Shown here piece after piece: positions 12,409 through 24,669 of a DNA stretch of 64,000 nucleotides. The notes under the pieces are model-generated. The model had not been told where the DNA came from. It did not search any database and was given only the letters and a program-made list of their open reading frames with translations. The position numbers were made by a program, and so were the translations under genes. The stretch comes from Diadema setosum (lineage: Eukaryota; Echinodermata; Echinoidea; Diadematoida; Diadematidae): the NCBI GenBank assembly GCA_033980235.1, contig CM067067.1, positions 8,144,047 to 8,208,046 of the forward strand. Reading direction: 5' to 3'. The stretch's first letter is position 1. The number at the start of each line of letters is the position of its first letter.

Positions 12409-12491
12409 GATAATGGGAGAATCGGCGAGGGATCAGCTCAATAATCCGAACACCAACAATTTGGTTGAGCAGATACAACGGGAGGAAATGG
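12409..12491 (+). CDS. Tail exon c (locus 1)
   Basis: An 83-nt predicted exon between acceptor gtttccgatag and donor gtaatg. In phase 2, the phase in which the transmembrane exon ends, it is open and reads IMGESARDQLNNPNT followed by NNLVEQIQREEM; the other two frames stop early. It leaves in phase 1 and so, unlike its sisters, is not symmetric. The upstream intron end is similar to that of exons d and e (aacataattattttattttg type). The AT-rich intron after it runs to about 13130. Confidence 0.55.
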
Positions 12492-13228
12492 GTAATGTGT
12501 TAATATCAGCACTTTAAAAATGTAAAACGAAAACAGCATGCTGTGTTCAGTTACATTTCATATAGAAGTAGATTTCAACATAATTGTAAAATCTTCATCA
12601 AAATTGAAAGAAGGTTATAAAAGGTGCAAAAGAAAACATTTTCTCAAGATTTATGAGGCCATAACATAATCCTTTCATATACATCGCATATTGTAACTGG
12701 GACCGGTATACAGGGAAATATCTTTGAAATGTCACAATATTCTTTTGCTTGTTGGATTTTGTTTTGATAAATGTTTGACAGTTATGTTGGCTCGATTTTA
12801 TTCTGTAATTACATTAAAGTCAACTGAAACACTGAATTTCTACAGCTGCCCATACAGGAGCATTAGCTCTACTCTATCTTGTTAAGCAGAACAGAAAGAA
12901 AATATTACCGATAGATCTCCAGCAGTGACACAAAATGTGCCGCAACCAATTTCCTGGGCATGAATACGCATGAATAAAGCTGGAAAAAAAATTTGAAATC
13001 GGACAAAGCACATGAAAAACTGTAACGGCTCTTGAAGGGCTCATTATGTAGTATGTAAATTAATGTATCGTAGTAGTATTCAGGAATTGAGTTTATGTTG
13101 GATTTTATGAAATGATTTCTTTTTATTCTATGATTTTCCACTATTATGTTCTGATTATGCTCTATCTAACCCTTGTGATTAACAATATTAAGCAGTGAAT
13201 AAATGAGGGTGGTTGTATTCTTTTTTTT

Positions 13229-13588
13229 ATGCCTCCGCCCGAAATGTCGCCGGAGGCATTATGCTTTCAGGTTGTCCGTCCGTCCATCCTTCCGTCCGTA
13301 ATCAACCTTGTGGACAGCGTTATAAAAAAAAAAAAAAAAAAACTGGGTGCACGTGCTCAAGGTCAAATGCCAAAATGTCAAGGTCAAATTCTCAAAATTT
13401 TACTATGTCCTCATATCTTTGCAATGCATATCTTTGCAATTTTTCTTGAAACTTAGTGTATGCATGCACTGACTAGCGGTAATTATCTAGAGAATTCGGA
13501 GTCAGGGGTCAAAGATCAAGGTCAACCCTCAAAAACTTCACTATTTCCCCTCATACTTATGGAATGGCTGCAGGATTTCTCTTGAAGC

Positions 13589-13629
<41 letters not shown>

Positions 13630-14200
13630 TCATACATGTAGGCTTATTACCCAATAAAGAAATTCTGGTAAGTTTCTTGCCAAAAGGTCAAAGATAAAGT
13701 GAAAGTTCTAAATTTCACTTCTTTCTACATACCTGTATCTCGGAATTCGCTGAAGGTATGATCATGAAACGTAGTGTACATATATATGCATGTTCTACCT
13801 GACAGTCAATTCCCTTGGGAATTTTAGGGTCATAGGGTCAAAAGCCAGGTTAAAGTGCTAAAATTTTGATATTCAAAACTGAAATTGCATTGTTTCTCTA
13901 TGCCCTGAAAATTTTTAATGCATGAACTTATAAAAGGGTCAAAGGTCAAGTAAAAATCCTCAAGTCCCCAAATACCTGCCCTCTTAGGTAATATCGTCAT
14001 TCATCAAATTACACCTATAGTCTAAGGAAAATGAACATTCAACAGATTTCTGACAAACCTGTCATTTTAATATGCCAATTATGTGAAACTGTCATCACAC
14101 ATTGTCAAGACATTGTAGTATTTGACCTATTAGGAGAACCATGCATTAAGGCGGAAGCATACCAGTCGCCATGGCGACATTTCTATTTTTTATTCGATGA
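13229..14200. mobile_element. Interspersed element with GGTCA-rich body
   Basis: It begins with a hairpin, TGCCTCCG...CCGGAGGCA (13231-13259), then a gtccgtccgtcc run, a poly-A run, and several copies of aaggtcaaa-type words (about 13356, 13509, 13686, 13940). A TA microsatellite lies at 13592-13627. The flanking sequence on both sides (13090-13215 and 14215-14300) resembles the uninterrupted 17600-17800, which suggests insertion into one copy of a duplicated segment. The same kind of element is at 57454-58749. Confidence 0.55.
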
Positions 14201-14299
14201 TGGCTATGGACTTGAAATTCATCGATTTTCGAAAATTTTCGAAAAAAATCACAAGGAAGGTTATAATTGCAAGTATGTAAAAAGATACTAAAGCAGTCG

Positions 14300-14765
14300 A
14301 TTGGCGTGTTTCTCGATTTTTACAAGACTATTTGATTTTGTTGAAAAACCCCTGAAAATGATGGCATACATTCATTGTACATTTACTCATTAAAGAAGTA
14401 TCCACGTAATCACTTGTCCTACGTATAGTCAACAACTATAAATCTTTTCGTAAACCTATCCGAGTGTTTAAGGGTTCCGTTCCTCGTCCATAACTGGTTA
14501 TGTTTATTAGTTTTATCAAATTATTGTTTGTCAAAAGTTTTATGACACTCATGCGTTTATGTTATGTCTACCTACGATTAATCAGTTTAGTTGACATAAA
14601 GCCGTGAATTAATACACGCGAGTATTCGATTGATCAGGGATAAGTTGGTGCTGAGTGATACATGTGCTATACTGCAACCTATGATTTTTCCAACGAGAAC
14701 TTTGTTGAAATTGATGCTGTTAAGTTGACAAAAGCAGTTATTGTATATCGTATATATGTAAAATT
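14300..14765 (+). repeat. Copy of the segment that follows the tail exons
   Basis: The stretch from about 14520 to 14760 (attgatcaggg, then gttggtgctgagtgatac, then a cgagaactttgttgaaattgatg segment) is clearly related to 48220-48490, 49930-50215 and 61250-61415. It appears to be the 3' part of the duplicated unit that carries each tail exon. Confidence 0.55.
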
Positions 14766-17205
14766 TTTAGGAATATCCCACACTCCCTAAAGCAAATCTC
14801 TGTACTTTCTTAATCAGGACCCTTTGTGGAAATCTGAATACAAGGGCATGTAGCTGTATTTCTCAAAATTGAGTGGACTTTGGTCAAGCACTTTCTGAAG
14901 TTCACAAGCCCAATATCGTAACTTTGATCCGATGATACCTGAACAAATTTCAAATTTTCTGCTAAAGAAGTTGAGCCACAAACAATATGCTTCCTAACCT
15001 GCTGGAATATGACCAGTGCTCCAAACTTCTCGCTTAAGTGACCACACAGTAACAATTGCAAAATTGCAATCCTAACATGTTTCCTGGGGTAAATTCTATT
15101 CTAGAGATTGAATTCATGTTTTGGGAAGCTCACTATGACTTTTGCAGACAATATGAATTAATTCATTGTTGAATCAGCACATTATGAAACAAAACATAAT
15201 ATCACATCAAAATCATGTAGCAAATGTTGATTTGATTCTGTGTTTCAAAGATCAACAGAATGACCTCCTTATCGTGTTTATAGCCGATGTCAGTGTATCA
15301 TTTTTCTTATGGCATTTCACTCAAAATTTCACACCTCAAAAGCATGTGGGGGTGGAAACCTCCTTTTTGTTCAAATTGACTGAGATTCAACAGTTATACC
15401 TTTTGGTAAAGTAATCTTGAAGTAATCTTCTGTTGGTCTGATCTTATTTTTATTTTCAAAAAAAAATGTTACACTTCAGTAAGCAGTGGTTATGTAAATT
15501 AGAACTCTTGGACTTTCATCTTGCGCTTTGGATATTGATTTGGCGTCAAGTTCTTGATTTTCGTTAGGTACAAACCAAGGACATAACAATGAAAGGGTCA
15601 TCCTCCATTGTTATAAATGACCTGATAGTCTGTATGAAGATGTTTGATAATATTATAATGTCCGCCCTTTTATGAATGAGTTACCAAAGAAAACATGACA
15701 GGATCTTGGACAATATGATTACAAAACACATTCAACACACATGACATGATCATAACCAGGTTATGTCTTAACTTTGGTACATATTCAGTGGAAGTCTACA
15801 ACATAGTGAGTTGTTGGTTGACTGTTTTGTGATAATTATAGCAAAATAACACAGACTGGGCAGTATCTGCATCAACGTATAACATATCACTGACGCTTCT
15901 TCATAGACAAAAGAAATGGCATTAGTCTTATGAATTCAATTCATTCGAAATTTCACCAGTAATAATCTGTCCCACACGAAATCGACACTGCTTGCAATGA
16001 TGCAAGGACAAGACCCCCTGCCTCACTATTGAATAGCAAATGCAATGGGAATGTTTTATGAGGTATATCAAAGAGAAAAAATACGTACTCGAGTAGGGAC
16101 AACTTACTACAAATGCAAAATAATCAATATTTAGAGACTGCTTCAAGTTTCTTTTAGACTGAAATGTGAAATTATAAGAAAATTATGTTTGAGTTTATTT
16201 CCTGTTGACATTTGCTCATAAAAGGGCAGGCGTCATATCAAATACAATAATGTATCTGCTTCCTGATTATAAAGAAGTATTCTTAATAATGGTGAAAATT
16301 AATGTTTCAAATGTAGCACCTATTGCAATGATATGTAAGGTTGTATTCACGTTACTCTGATTTCTTGGGTGGATGCATTCAGATCACCAAGAAGTAGGAA
16401 TTTAATTTCATTTTATCGATTTAAGTTTTATGCTCATATCATTTTGATATGCTAATTTTTCATGTTTACAGGAACAGAACAAATCAAATAAATCAAAACT
16501 GAATGATACTATTATGAATTCCCCGAGAAAGATTCTGAATTTACACAGGAAAGCAATTGAATTTAGTCTGTTAGAACAAAAAGTAAAAAAAAAAAAAAAA
16601 AAAAAAAAGGGGTGCCACCACAGCACCACGTGCTCATTGGAACATGACAGATTGAATAAAATGCCAAAGGATTACTGCTCATGCAGTTTGGTCCTAAACA
16701 CAATGAAAAATATCATTCGATTGATTTTAGTATACAAAATCAAAGTAATACTTTCTGCATGATTTCAATACGATTCTTTTTTGGTTTTATTATGTGCTCA
16801 TTCAATTGTGAATTGATGCATTTTGTCTGCAAAAGTTGTAATTACCGTTTCAAATCATGAACTCCAATGTTGGGATAAATTTACCACAGGAAATATGCCA
16901 AGACTGCCATTTTGGCAATTTTCATCCCGTGGCCACTCGTAAAATTTTGTGCACAAGTCTCATGGTACGATAGGAAACACATTAGTTGTTTGTTGCGTGC
17001 TTATTTATGCTGGAAATTTGAAATTTGTTCAGATATCATCGAATCAAAGTTATACAAAATTAAGCTTGTGAAAAATTATTATTTTCACCTCTAGGACATA
17101 CTCACTGATGCGTGACTAAATAATACCTTCTGAATTTCACATGCATCAACACAGCTTTACACCGCCGGTGCCACGTTTTCAAAAGTGGCGGGACCGCTTC
17201 CAGGT
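14766..17205. other. No recognised feature; poly-A run near 16585
   Basis: About 2.4 kb of AT-rich sequence without supported exons or recognisable element ends. Reading frames of about 80 codons occur on both strands (14810-15061 minus, 15166-15414 plus) but have no splice context, motif or paralogue. A run of about 23 A residues lies at 16586-16608. Confidence 0.4.
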
Positions 17206-17209
17206 TTCA

Positions 17210-17380
17210 TGAGCTAACGATGAAAAAAAAAAAGGCCTTCAATGCCGCTCTACGATATATTGCTGTCCTGTATTTAGATCTCCTCAAAGATTCCTGTATC
17301 AGAAATTATAGAGATTTGTTGAAATCTCTAAATTATAAATCATTGTTGAAAACTTATCTGTTTACTCAATATTAATTTTG
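17210..17380 (+). pseudogene. LINE 3'-end remnant
   Basis: The segment reads FNAALRYIAVLYLDLLKDSC, then a stretch ending KSLLKTYLF with a nearby stop. The ending K-x-LKTYLF is typical of the C-terminus of Jockey/CR1/L2-type reverse transcriptases. Only this tail is present. A CT then AT microsatellite follows at 17431-17466. Confidence 0.45.
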
Positions 17381-17428
17381 TTGCTGTTGTTGCTGTCGTT
17401 ATATCATGTACATACTGTTGTATCTTAC

Positions 17429-17466
<38 letters not shown>

Positions 17467-18560
17467 CCGGATTACAGCGCTTAGAAACATCAGTATTAAG
17501 CGCTATATAAATATTTTTCATTATTTGTTTTATGGGGAACATACTTGTTGTTATAAAGTGTTTATATTGATATCATACTATCACGGTACGAACTCATTCT
17601 ATCAAATAAACACATTTTCATATTCCACGATTTTCTAGGATTATGTTTTGCTTATGTTGTATCTAGTCCTTATGGTTAACAAGAAAACAGTAAATGAATG
17701 AGTGTTGTTGTAACTTTTTTTTTTATTTACGGTGATGGAAATGAAATCCAAAATAAAAGCACAAAGGAGGTTGTAATGGCAAGTAAGAAAAGCGTCTCAA
17801 CATTATCTTTGGTGTATAAAACTGTGATTAGTTGTTTATTTCATCTCCAATAAATAGTAAATACTATGAAACTTTTGTATACACATAATGAAGCTAAATC
17901 GGTACAACGATGTAATACAACAGCAAAAAACAAACAAACAAACAAACTGTGAGGTATGATGCAAATACGTTGCAAGTGGCGAATCCAGGACTTCCGTAAA
18001 AGGGGGGGGGGGCAAAAAAATGTATTTCTGGTGCCCATTCCAGCTTTTATTAACTGACAAGCAAATAAAAAAAAAAGGCTCTGTAAGAGGAAGGACATTG
18101 CAGTAAGTGGCCACGAAATTTTTATACTTTTATACACAGAATACAATCTGTTATCTTATGTCTCTTTCGCCTTGTCCATGCGGAGTATGCATGGCCATCA
18201 TCACAATTTCACAAAAATGTTATACTTCCCCAAATTTTCCCTTTTGATTTGTCCATTTCTCATTTTTTAAAATCGTTGATTGCTGTTTGTTTGCTTTAAG
18301 ACCTTTAATCATTGCAATCTAATCAAGTATTCATGTGCACACTCACTTTATTTTCAGTTATTCAACGTGAAACGAATACACACACGATAACAAGAAATCA
18401 TAATATGCAGCTTTTATTATGATTATGATTTCCGTATCATTGCGCTTAAAATTCGGTTAATGAATGCAGCAAAATCATTGCTCGTGGTTTGCAAATGTGT
18501 TTTCGAACATTATGTGTCGATATGTTTCCTGATATGTAGATTGTCATACGTATAGTTAGA
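17381..18560. other. Non-coding, partly duplicated
   Basis: The stretch 17600-17800 resembles 13090-13215 plus 14215-14290. A G run at 18001-18012 is edged by gtggcgaatccagg. Nothing else recognised; GC content rises from about 18550 towards the promoter region. Confidence 0.4.
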
Positions 18561-18789
18561 TCAAGTTGTGTCAAAGAAGAAGACACAACCAGCATCTTAG
18601 AGTCGGACGATCGTCACCCCTAATGGTACGTAATTTCGTAAACTCCCGAACGACCGAAGTTTGTGCATGCAATCGCGCAATCATGCCAGACTCGGTGCTA
18701 TAGCCATAAACGTGTGGGACAATGCTGCCACTGAGACACGTGTGTGTGTGTGCGTGTGTATGTACGCATCTTACACAAACATTGTGACC

Positions 18790-18997
18790 GCGAGCTGCGG
18801 TGATTGGAGGAGAGAGGCCAGAAGACCAGTGGCTCTTTTGGCCTCTCTTCATGCGCATGCGCACTGAGAGTGTGCGTCCATTCGGAAGCTCTCGTGGCTC
18901 GGTCAGCCATTTTGGGTCAGGAGCTAGTCTTAAGTGTTGTTCGCTGACCCATTGAGCCAGCGCTATTCTCATATGGTGTCACTACATTTGATACAGA
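18790..18997 (+). promoter_or_regulatory. CpG-type promoter with NRF1 palindrome and YY1-like site
   Basis: 18852-18863 is TGCGCATGCGCA, a perfect match to the palindromic NRF1 consensus. GCCATTTTGG at 18906-18915 matches a YY1-type initiator-proximal site. A ten-base inverted pair AGAGAGGCCA / TGGCCTCTCT lies at about 18808-18847. The GC and CpG content is clearly above the surroundings. The arrangement NRF1, YY1, then an ATG about 80 bp downstream is typical of housekeeping-type promoters in animals. Confidence 0.45.
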
Positions 18998-19154
18998 ATG
19001 GGGGAGGCAGCATGTTGCGATCGTCTACGTGCCGCACAAACCACTCGCCACGATTGTAAGGCTTTAAGAGTAGCCCTGAACTGCATCTCTGAAAGATCAG
19101 ATAGCGGGGACGACAAAAAAAAAAACCACCAGTTCTGGCTCCGAAAATGTTGAG
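18998..19154 (+). CDS. Possible first coding exon entering the assembly gap
   Basis: An ATG at 18998 opens a frame reading MGEAACCDRLRAAQ and on to a SERSDSGDDKKK segment. As written it stops at TGA just before the gap (MGEAA...RKC, 51 codons). It crosses a run of 11 A residues at 19115-19125. One A fewer would give an acidic/serine-rich continuation (TTSSGSENVE) that stays open into the N gap. Position downstream of the NRF1/YY1 cluster is the main support. The family is not recognised, and the first-exon status is an inference. Confidence 0.35.
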
Positions 19155-19354
19155 NNNNNNNNNNNNNNNNNNNNNNNNNNNNNNNNNNNNNNNNNNNNNN
19201 NNNNNNNNNNNNNNNNNNNNNNNNNNNNNNNNNNNNNNNNNNNNNNNNNNNNNNNNNNNNNNNNNNNNNNNNNNNNNNNNNNNNNNNNNNNNNNNNNNNN
19301 NNNNNNNNNNNNNNNNNNNNNNNNNNNNNNNNNNNNNNNNNNNNNNNNNNNNNN
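19155..19354. other. Assembly gap (200 N)
   Basis: Exactly 200 N separate the promoter/first-exon candidate from the minisatellite array. The round length suggests a placeholder, so the true distance is unknown. Confidence 0.99.
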
Positions 19355-19910
19355 GCTAAATGTAATATCTACCCTAAATGTAATACACCTTAACCCTAAA
19401 TGTAATACATTTTAACGCTAAATGTAATAATCGAGTCAACCCTAAAATGTAATAACCAGAGACAACCCTAAATGTAATACGCGTCAACCCTAAATTTAAT
19501 AACAACCCTAAATGTATTACATGTCAACCCTAAATGTAATATCGACTCTAAATGTAATACTTTTTAACCGTAAATGTAATATCGACCCTAAATGTAATAC
19601 ATCTTAACGCTAAATGTTATACTACCCTAAATGTAATACACCTTAACCCTAAATGTAATATCGACCCTGAATGTAATACATTATAACACTAAATGTAATA
19701 TCGACACTAAGTGTAATACATCTTAACGCTAAATGTAATAACAACTCTAGATGTAATTACATTTTACTGCTAAATGTGATAACAACCCTAAATGTAATGC
19801 ATTTTAACGCTAAATGTAACAATCTTAAATGTAATTCATGTCAACCCTAATCGAATGTAATACATTTTAACGCTTAATGTAATTACGACCCTAAATTTGA
19901 TACGCTTCAT
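19355..19910 (-). repeat. Dimeric minisatellite array, left arm of giant foldback
   Basis: About 28 copies of CCCTAAATGTAATA-like units. Two spacers alternate, one containing ttttaac and one containing tcga, giving a higher-order unit of about 40 bp (roughly 22 + 18). The same array appears in the opposite orientation at 28261-28745 and 29790-30060. The CCCTAA words resemble telomeric repeats only by coincidence. Confidence 0.9.
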
Positions 19911-20168
19911 TATAGGGAGTGTAACCAAACGCAGAATTTCGGGCAAAAGGTCAGGGGGTAGGGGATATGACGCAACCTTCTATAGCATTCAAGAGCAGCA
20001 AATAAAAACAAATAGTTGCATCTGATTGACAAATTGCCCACATCGACGTAAATAAGCACTGAATTGATCATTATTTTAGTAGCAGCCATGGTAAAAAATC
20101 ATGGGCGTATAACATACTCGAGCAGGATTCGAACCTACGACCTCCTGATCACCGGACATAGTCGGGTA
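19911..20168 (-). repeat. Foldback linker with tRNA-like SINE head (left arm)
   Basis: It contains the inverted counterpart of 27423-27790 and 28205-28290: tgacaaattgccc, ctgaattgatca, and atgacgcaacc next to the array. At about 20110-20168, read on the minus strand, is ggtcgtaggttcgaatcctg, a B-box/T-loop of a tRNA-derived SINE; the same head is on the plus strand at 27597-27665. Confidence 0.7.
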
Positions 20169-21306
20169 ACAGGAACGAAAAGTGGCTGTTCTAGGTGAAA
20201 TTGAATGTATTCTATTGTTTTTCATAATTTCTTATGTATTTCTTTGTTTTTCAACTTTTTCAACTTTTGTTTTTCTTTGTTTTTCTATTGGAAATTGTCA
20301 CTGACCACTTTTCTACCATAATTAGCACAAAACTAGTCAATGAAAGTGATTAATTGTAAAAATAATCAGGTTTTCATGACTTTCATGACAGAGCACCTGT
20401 TTTCCATAGGAAATGTACACAAAAGCACAAAATTGTGCCCGTATTGGGACGACATTCCGTTTGACAAATATGGGCGTGACTTCGCAAAAGTATGTGGGGA
20501 AGTTTCAAATTTGTCTCGAAAGTTGCGTGAGACTTGAACAAAACAAAGTCAAGTAAGTTTCGAGGACTGGGGGGGGGGGGGGGGGGTGCATGGTGACCCC
20601 CCTTAGGTACCCTACTATGTAGGCCCTACAGGTAAGCACATAGTATTACATACATACATTGTACATATATATATATAGCACACCCTGTTGTCGTGGAAAC
20701 AGAAGAAATACATTTATGTCGAACGCACCCACGAAGTTAAGTGACTGTCGGTTTATCAAAAAGAAAGATATGGATAAATACTTAGTAAAGCATACCACCT
20801 CCTTAAAAATGAGATTATGTGAAAATTGATTTTTTTTTTTCATGCAACATTAACCCTTTAAAGACGGGGGGGGGAGGGATCCCCCCCCCCCTCGAAGTTT
20901 CGCGCTATAAATCTGTCGCGAGGCTTCTTGACTTTGTTTGGTCACAGTCTCGCACCAACTTTTGAGACCAAATTTGCAACATCCGCGTATACTTTTGCGA
21001 AGTCACGCCCATTATTGTAACGGAATGTCCCCCCAAAACGGGCACAATTTTGTGATTTTGAGTACATTTCCTATGGAAAACAGGTGCTCTGTCATGAAGG
21101 TCATGAAATCTGATTATTTTTACAATAATTAATCACTTTCATTGATTAGTTTTGTGCTAATTATGGTAGAAAAGTGGTCGGTGACAATTTCCAATAGAAA
21201 AACAAAAAAGTTTAAAAAGTTTAAAAACAAAGAAATACATAAGAAATTATGAAAAACAATAGAATACATTAAATTTCACCTAGATCAGCCACTTTCGTTC
21301 CTGTTA
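20169..21306. repeat. Foldback element, arms of about 410 bp
   Basis: The arm 20169-20575 is the inverted complement of 20885-21306. Outer ends pair aggaacgaaaagtggctg with cagccactttcgttcct. Inner parts pair gagcacctgttttccatagg with the matching region near 21080. The spacer contains a G run with tgcatggtgacccccc (20570-20600) and a short TA/CA patch. It sits inside the left arm of the giant structure and has no counterpart at the matching point of the right arm, so it looks like a later insertion. Confidence 0.8.
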
Positions 21307-21339
21307 ACATCTTGATTATGTTTTGGTATGTCATAAGGA

Positions 21340-21835
21340 TCCTGAAAATGTAAGTTTCGAGGAGTCGGGGGGGGGGGGGGGGTGCACGGTGACCCCCCCC
21401 CCCCCCCCCCCCCCCCATTAGGTACCCTACTAACAGGCGTCATCTCCTGCTCGAGTATGTACGCCATGATTTTTTATCATGGCTACTACTAAAACACCGT
21501 ATCCGGGCACTTACCCCCTGGGCAAACTACCCTCCGATAACTACCACCCCGGATAATTACCCCCCAGGGTCTATTCCCCCTTAGGGCAACTACCCCACCG
21601 GACAACTACCCTCCTAGGGCAATCACCCTCCAGGGCCATTACCCCCCTAGGACAACTACCACCCGGTCATGTACCCTCCTAGGGCAACTACCCCCAAGGG
21701 CAATTACCCTTAGGACATCTACCCCCCGGATAACTACCCCCGGATAACTACCACCCGGATTACTACCCCCCACCCCCATAACCATACCCCGACTCCCCCC
21801 CCCCCCCCCCGCCCCCTCCTGATACTTACCTAATG
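21340..21835 (-). repeat. C-rich minisatellite (left arm)
   Basis: After a G run and a C run (21367-21417), units of about 16-17 bp built on ggacaactacccccc / gataactacccccc run from about 21500 to 21830. They are the inverted counterpart of the G-rich array at 26680-27420. The stretch 21424-21480 repeats the SINE-edge sequence ctgctcgagtatgtacgcc. Confidence 0.85.
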
Positions 21836-22500
21836 GACAACCCTCCCTCCCCGCCCCCCGAAAGTTACCACCCTTTGTCATTTTTCCATAAGTTCATAAC
21901 ACCATATCAGAAGATGCACCTTTCTCGTACACTGTCATCATTTACTCTTTTGGCTTGTCATTTTCTACCGTTATACACATTAGAAGATAAACATAAGAAA
22001 AGGAGAGTTGATTTCAATGCAATTCATATTCCCTTAACATTAGCGAGGGACCCTCCGATATAAAGCCATAATTTCTGATAGGATCCGGGCACGGTTTTAT
22101 GAAGTCAGTCCTGACAAGCTGTCAGTTCCACACAATTACCAGTCGTTGTAGGTCGATTGAAGCAGGTCCATGGTAACAAGTCGGTGACTAGAGCTTATCA
22201 ATCAAGCAGAACCCATGGTTTTATTGAAATTATTTGAGACATGAGTCATAACTGGCAACTTTTATCAAACGGTGCCCTAATCTGTCATAAGAGTAAAATT
22301 ACAGCTTGTTTTACATACAAGTAGAATTGTGCTAGTTTTCAAATTAAATGTTCTCGACACTTTAAGGGGAAATCCAGTTCAAATATAAGTTAGTCTGATT
22401 AGAAAGAGTAAAATATTACGAGTTTAACGGTATTTCTTTTTCTTTCTTTTTTCTTTTTTTTTTTTTTACAAAACACCCCTAGTTGTTAACGAAGTCTTTT
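21836..22500. other. Unassigned sequence inside the giant foldback
   Basis: No gene, element end or tandem repeat recognised, apart from a pyrimidine tract at about 22435-22470 just before the LINE. Confidence 0.4.
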
Positions 22501-22539
22501 GTCCTGCACCCTCTTTTTGAATAGATCTAGGGAGAGTTG

Positions 22540-23716
22540 TAGTTGACAGAATCCTTTTTACATTATAGGGCTGCTCTGTTTTATCCCGTCCATTCAAAGA
22601 GTGTCACACAGTAGGTATCTTTCTTGACTACTCCAAGGCCTTTGAGACAATCAACCATGAAATATTATTATACAAATTACAGCACTATGGGATTCGTGGG
22701 AGGGCCTTGGAGTGGTTTAGAAGTTACCTTACTGGAAGAACTCAATTTGTTAGTTTGAATGGCCATGTGTCCAGCTCACAGCCTATAACTTGTGGGGTAC
22801 CGCAAGGATCCCTTTTAGGTCCTTTATTGTTTATTGTTTATATGAATGACTTTCGCAGTTCGCCCTCTCTGCTCTGTTTTCTACTTTTTGCCGATGACAC
22901 CAGCATTTTTTATTCAAATCGAAACCCTCATGTTTTACTGAATACCATAAATACTGAATTAAAATCAGTATCTAAGTGGATTCAGGCTAATAAATTGTCA
23001 TTGAATTTGACCAAGACAAAATTTATGGTTTTTAGCAATATAATCAATATTTTACCGGGTAAGTTGGTTGTAAACGACGTAGAATTGAACCAGGTGGAAT
23101 ATATAAAATTCCTTGGTCTTTATATTGATTGTAAGTTGACATGGAAAGTTCATGTTGATTCTTTGCGTAAATTACTATCAAAAAATGTAGATGTTATATA
23201 TTGTATAAGTTAAAACAGTATTTTCCTAAACATGTTCTGCATTCATTGTATTCTACTCTATTTTTGCCTTATATAGGTTATGGACTCTTGGCATGGGGAA
23301 ACTGCTGTACAACTAGACTTAATTCTTTATTATTGATACAGAAAAGAGCTATACGGATAATTAACTTCGCCACATTTTTCAAACACACTAATGTCTTATT
23401 CTTTTCCAGTAGAACACTTAAGATCCAGGATTTATATCGTTTTAATATCGGGTCATTTATGTATCAATTAAACTCAGGTGGTCTCCCTGATGTGTTTTTT
23501 TCGATGTTTGTCAAAAGTACTGAAGTTCATTCTTACCCTACTAGACAAAAAGATTCTTTTCATCTTTCTCCTGTACGAACCGTATCTGCTTTAAAAACAA
23601 TAACCACTACAGGACTTAAATTTTGGAATGAGTTGGATAGAGCAATAATCCAATCCCAGTCTCTTTATTCATTTAAGCATAAACTTAAACTAGTTTTTCT
23701 GAATTCATATCTATAG
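22540..23716 (+). pseudogene. 5'-truncated CR1/L2-like LINE reverse transcriptase
   Basis: It starts inside the RT domain: a [20 protein letters not shown] block, then [13 protein letters not shown], a [14 protein letters not shown] box, the catalytic FADDTSIF motif (about 22885), [16 protein letters not shown], and [16 protein letters not shown] frameshift near 23195-23215 moves the rest into another frame: PYIGYGLLAWGN, then IQKRAIRIIN, then SFKHKLKLVFLNSYL and a stop at 23716. The endonuclease and N-terminal regions are missing. Motif order is that of Jockey-superfamily LINEs. It is dead because of truncation and frameshift, but rather young, since the two halves are otherwise open. Confidence 0.9.
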
Positions 23717-24668
23717 CTATTCTTCTTCACATTACTGACATTATCGATTATGTAACATGTGCCTCGCTCGTGATTTCTGTATTATCTCCTGAACTTCCTT
23801 TTTTTTGAACATTTTTTGGTATCTCTGCTATTTTACACTGCATCTGACTTGTACCTCGCTCGGGTGATCACGCAACTCTCAAGAAGTCTGTGCCGCGGAC
23901 ATTGCTTTCTTTGTTTTTTTCTTTTTCTTTTTACTTTTTGGCGTTTATATTTCTCCAATTCACAAATTGTCATTCCTTTAATTACATAACCGAGTAAGAA
24001 ATAATCTCACATCCGCATCTGGGAATCTACACCCTACAAGCAATGCTTCTATGTAGATTCCTCATATTTCACATGTTTTAATTGTCTTATAAGCTGTACT
24101 TGACAATTCATCCAGGCTTTTGTATTGTGATGTGTATGTTTTATGTATTTGTTGAAATGTGGAATATGGAACAATCAAAAACAAAACAAACAAGTATTTT
24201 TTTCACAAAAACTTGAATCCTTCTTGGAATAACATGCTCTTTAATATTTCGTAAGGGGTTTCTAATTTTCTCACCCAAAAGATGTTTAAAACCTGAAGTT
24301 AGGTCTCGACCAAAACCAGACGATATGAAAAAATGTTTTTTTTTTTTCAATTCAAATAGCAAACGTTGTTCGAAAATAACAATGAGAGACGTAATTTTCT
24401 GGGGGAGAGTTATTGTAAGAGGGGTGACTGTTTGGAGCCTAATTTTAATAAGGAGTAATTGTCAAGGGAGATAATGCTCTCCGGTGATCATACCAAGGAG
24501 GTGACAATCTCTTCCCACATTCTTGATCTACTAGTTGTTAATGCCAAATGATGCAGTAGGGCAATTCTGAAATGAGCGTTAACGGTATAACAGTAAAATA
24601 GTTACAAAATTGATGAAACAATGCAAAGATAGCAAATTAAGACAGAGACGAAGTACACAAATAAAGAT
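23717..24668. other. Probable LINE 3' tail and unassigned sequence
   Basis: T-rich sequence with cctcgctcg words repeated at about 23760 and 23850 follows the LINE stop and may be its 3' untranslated region. The rest, to 24668, shows no recognised feature. Confidence 0.35.
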
Positions 24669-24669
24669 A

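Noticed and set aside
14810..15414. Opposed frames of about 80 codons
   Set aside because: No motif, paralogue or exon boundaries; codon use looks like the AT-rich background.
18571..18972. 133-codon minus-strand frame over the promoter candidate
   Set aside because: Its composition reflects the CpG-rich promoter and a GT run. The plus-strand signals (NRF1, YY1, ATG) fit better.
19355..19910. Telomeric repeat array (CCCTAA words)
   Set aside because: CCCTAA is only part of a longer 18-22 bp unit and never occurs in tandem on its own. The array recurs inverted 9 kb away.
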